NCBI RefSeq assembly: GCF_902499335.1
Contig: NZ_CABVQK010000017.1
Location: 1-64,000, forward strand
DNA length: 64,000 nucleotides
Source of the DNA: Burkholderia lata
Lineage (GTDB): Bacteria; Pseudomonadota; Gammaproteobacteria; Burkholderiales; Burkholderiaceae
Reading direction: 5' to 3'
Part shown: positions 62,678 to 64,000 of the stretch, in pieces
Numbering within the stretch: the first letter of the stretch is position 1
Layout of the letters: the number at the start of each line of letters is the position of its first letter
Program-made: the position numbers and the translations under genes
Notes under the pieces: generated by a model
What the model saw: the letters and a program-made list of their open reading frames with translations, nothing else
What the model was told of the DNA's origin: nothing
The model's database searches: none

Positions 62678-64000
62678 ATGAACCATCCGAAACACATCGA
62701 TCCCCGTCTCGATCCGACGCGCACGATCCGCGCGCCGCGCGGCAGCGAGAAAGTCTGCAAGACCTGGCTGGCCGAAGCGGCCTACCGGATGCTCCAGAAC
62801 AACCTCGACCCGGAAGTCGCCGAGCATCCGCATGCGCTCGTCGTGTACGGCGGCATCGGCCGCGCGGCACGCAACTGGGAATGCTACGACCAGATCCTCG
62901 CGTCGCTGAAGGATCTCGAAGAGAACGAGACGCTGCTGATCCAGTCGGGCAAGCCGGTCGGTGTGTTCCGCACGCACAAGGATGCGCCGCGCGTGCTGCT
63001 CGCGAACTCGAACCTCGTGCCGCACTGGGCGAACTGGGATCACTTCCACGAGCTCGACCGCAAGGGCCTGATGATGTACGGCCAGATGACGGCCGGCAGC
63101 TGGATCTACATCGGTAGCCAGGGCATCGTTCAGGGTACCTATGAAACGTTCTTCTCGGTCGCGAACCAGCACTTCAACGGCGATCCGTCGGGCCGCTGGA
63201 TCCTGACGGGCGGCCTGGGCGGCATGGGCGGCGCGCAGCCGCTGGCCGCGACGATGGCCGGCTTCTCGATGATCGCGGTCGAATGCGACGAGACCCGTAT
63301 CGACTTCCGCCTGAAGACGCGCTACGTCGACAAGAAGGCGACGACGCTCGACGAAGCGCTCGGCATGATCGAGGAAGCGAAGCGCGACGGCAAGCCGGTG
63401 TCGATCGGCCTGCTCGGCAACGCGGCCGACGTGTTCGCGGAACTCGTCACGCGCGGCATCACGCCGGATTGCGTGACCGACCAGACGAGCGCGCACGACC
63501 CGATCAACGGCTACCTGCCGCAAGGCTGGACCGTCGCGCAATGGCGCGAAGCGCAGAAGGTCGATCCGCAGAGCATCGTGAAGGTCGCGAAGCAGTCGAT
63601 GGCCGTCCAGGTGCGCGCGATGCTGGCGCTGCAGGAACGCGGCGCGGCGACGCTCGACTACGGCAACAACATCCGTCAGATGGCGCTGGAAATGGGCGTC
63701 GAGAACGCCTTCGACTTCCCGGGCTTCGTGCCGGCGTATATCCGCCCGCTGTTCTGCGAAGGCAAGGGCCCGTTCCGCTGGGTCGCGCTGTCCGGCGATC
63801 CGGAAGACATCTACAAGACGGACCAGAAGGTGAAGGAGCTGATCCCCGACGATCCGCACCTGCACAACTGGCTCGACATGGCGCGTGAACGCATTGCGTT
63901 CCAGGGCCTGCCGGCTCGGATCTGCTGGGTCGGCGTGAAGGATCGCTATCGCCTCGGCCAGGCGTTCAACGAGATGGTCAAGAACGGTGAACTGAAGGCC
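62678..64000 (+). CDS. hutU: urocanate hydratase (5' part, cut by window end)
   Basis: The frame opens at the ATG at 62678 and runs through the end (441 codons of an expected ~560). Visible motifs: [30 protein letters not shown] (NAD-binding region), [15 protein letters not shown] and the [22 protein letters not shown] segment. It hydrates urocanate to imidazolonepropionate. The GGGAGC site precedes it. Downstream hut genes presumably continue outside. Confidence 0.95.
   Translation, partial: MNHPKHIDPRLDPTRTIRAPRGSEKVCKTWLAEAAYRMLQNNLDPEVAEHPHALVVYGGIGRAARNWECYDQILASLKDLEENETLLIQSGKPVGVFRTHKDAPRVLLANSNLVPHWANWDHFHELDRKGLMMYGQMTAGSWIYIGSQGIVQGTYETFFSVANQHFNGDPSGRWILTGGLGGMGGAQPLAATMAGFSMIAVECDETRIDFRLKTRYVDKKATTLDEALGMIEEAKRDGKPVSIGLLGNAADVFAELVTRGITPDCVTDQTSAHDPINGYLPQGWTVAQWREAQKVDPQSIVKVAKQSMAVQVRAMLALQERGAATLDYGNNIRQMALEMGVENAFDFPGFVPAYIRPLFCEGKGPFRWVALSGDPEDIYKTDQKVKELIPDDPHLHNWLDMARERIAFQGLPARICWVGVKDRYRLGQAFNEMVKNGELKA

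Overview
The window is about 67% G+C, densely coded on both strands. Its content fits chromosome 1 of a Burkholderia, most likely of the cepacia complex: the 5S rRNA tail, a DUF3563 micro-protein, the ftrABCD ferrous-iron operon, hemP, bfd/bfr, tonB-exbB-exbD, hut genes and a Ter/TelA operon. The species call is inference from gene content and protein style. I see no phage, insertion sequence, plasmid gene or CRISPR array.

Layout. 0-8.1 kb: end of an rRNA operon, a CueR-type regulator, rlmJ, an aldo/keto reductase, 3-hydroxybutyrate dehydrogenase, an aspartate/aromatic aminotransferase and uvrB. 8.2-21.5 kb: an iron-rich block with ftrABCD, hemP, a pirin/LysR pair, tonB-exbB-exbD, bfd, murI, bfr, class I fumarase and a YqhA-like protein; Fur-like sites lie upstream of ftrA, hemP, bfd and bfr. 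21.6-27.3 kb: an EamA transporter, acetyl-CoA synthetase, and a DUF4212/VC_2705-type symporter pair. 27.3-31.1 kb: a lipoprotein, a tRNA-Ser(GGA) with a tRNA-like pseudogene beside it, and a Fur-boxed TonB-dependent receptor. 31.3-38.1 kb: a LysE exporter, a hypothetical, a five-gene Ter operon (telA, TerF-like vWA, DUF475, terD and an unrecognised helical protein) and a HAD phosphatase. 38.1-43.2 kb: a desaturase/AraC divergon and a sugar-acid-like MFS/lactonase pair. 43.2-52.9 kb: a sulfation locus. 53.1-60.2 kb: photolyase, MFS with a coupled 38-residue protein, LysR, hydrolase, phosphopantetheinyl transferase and a solute-binding protein. 60.3-64 kb: hutH-hutC-hutU behind two palindromic operators, with hutU cut by the window edge.

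The most interesting locus is 43.2-52.9 kb. CysD and a fused CysN-CysC would make PAPS. The divergent operon encodes a DUF1214-type protein, a PAPS-dependent sulfotransferase, an SDR and a DHH phosphoesterase that could clear the PAP by-product. A SnoaL-like and an SRPBCC gene follow, and a LuxR-HTH regulator lies beyond cysNC. Both arms of the divergent promoter carry an identical 19-bp element forming a perfect inverted repeat, and a close variant precedes the SRPBCC gene. This looks like a co-regulated dedicated sulfation pathway whose acceptor cannot be read from the sequence.
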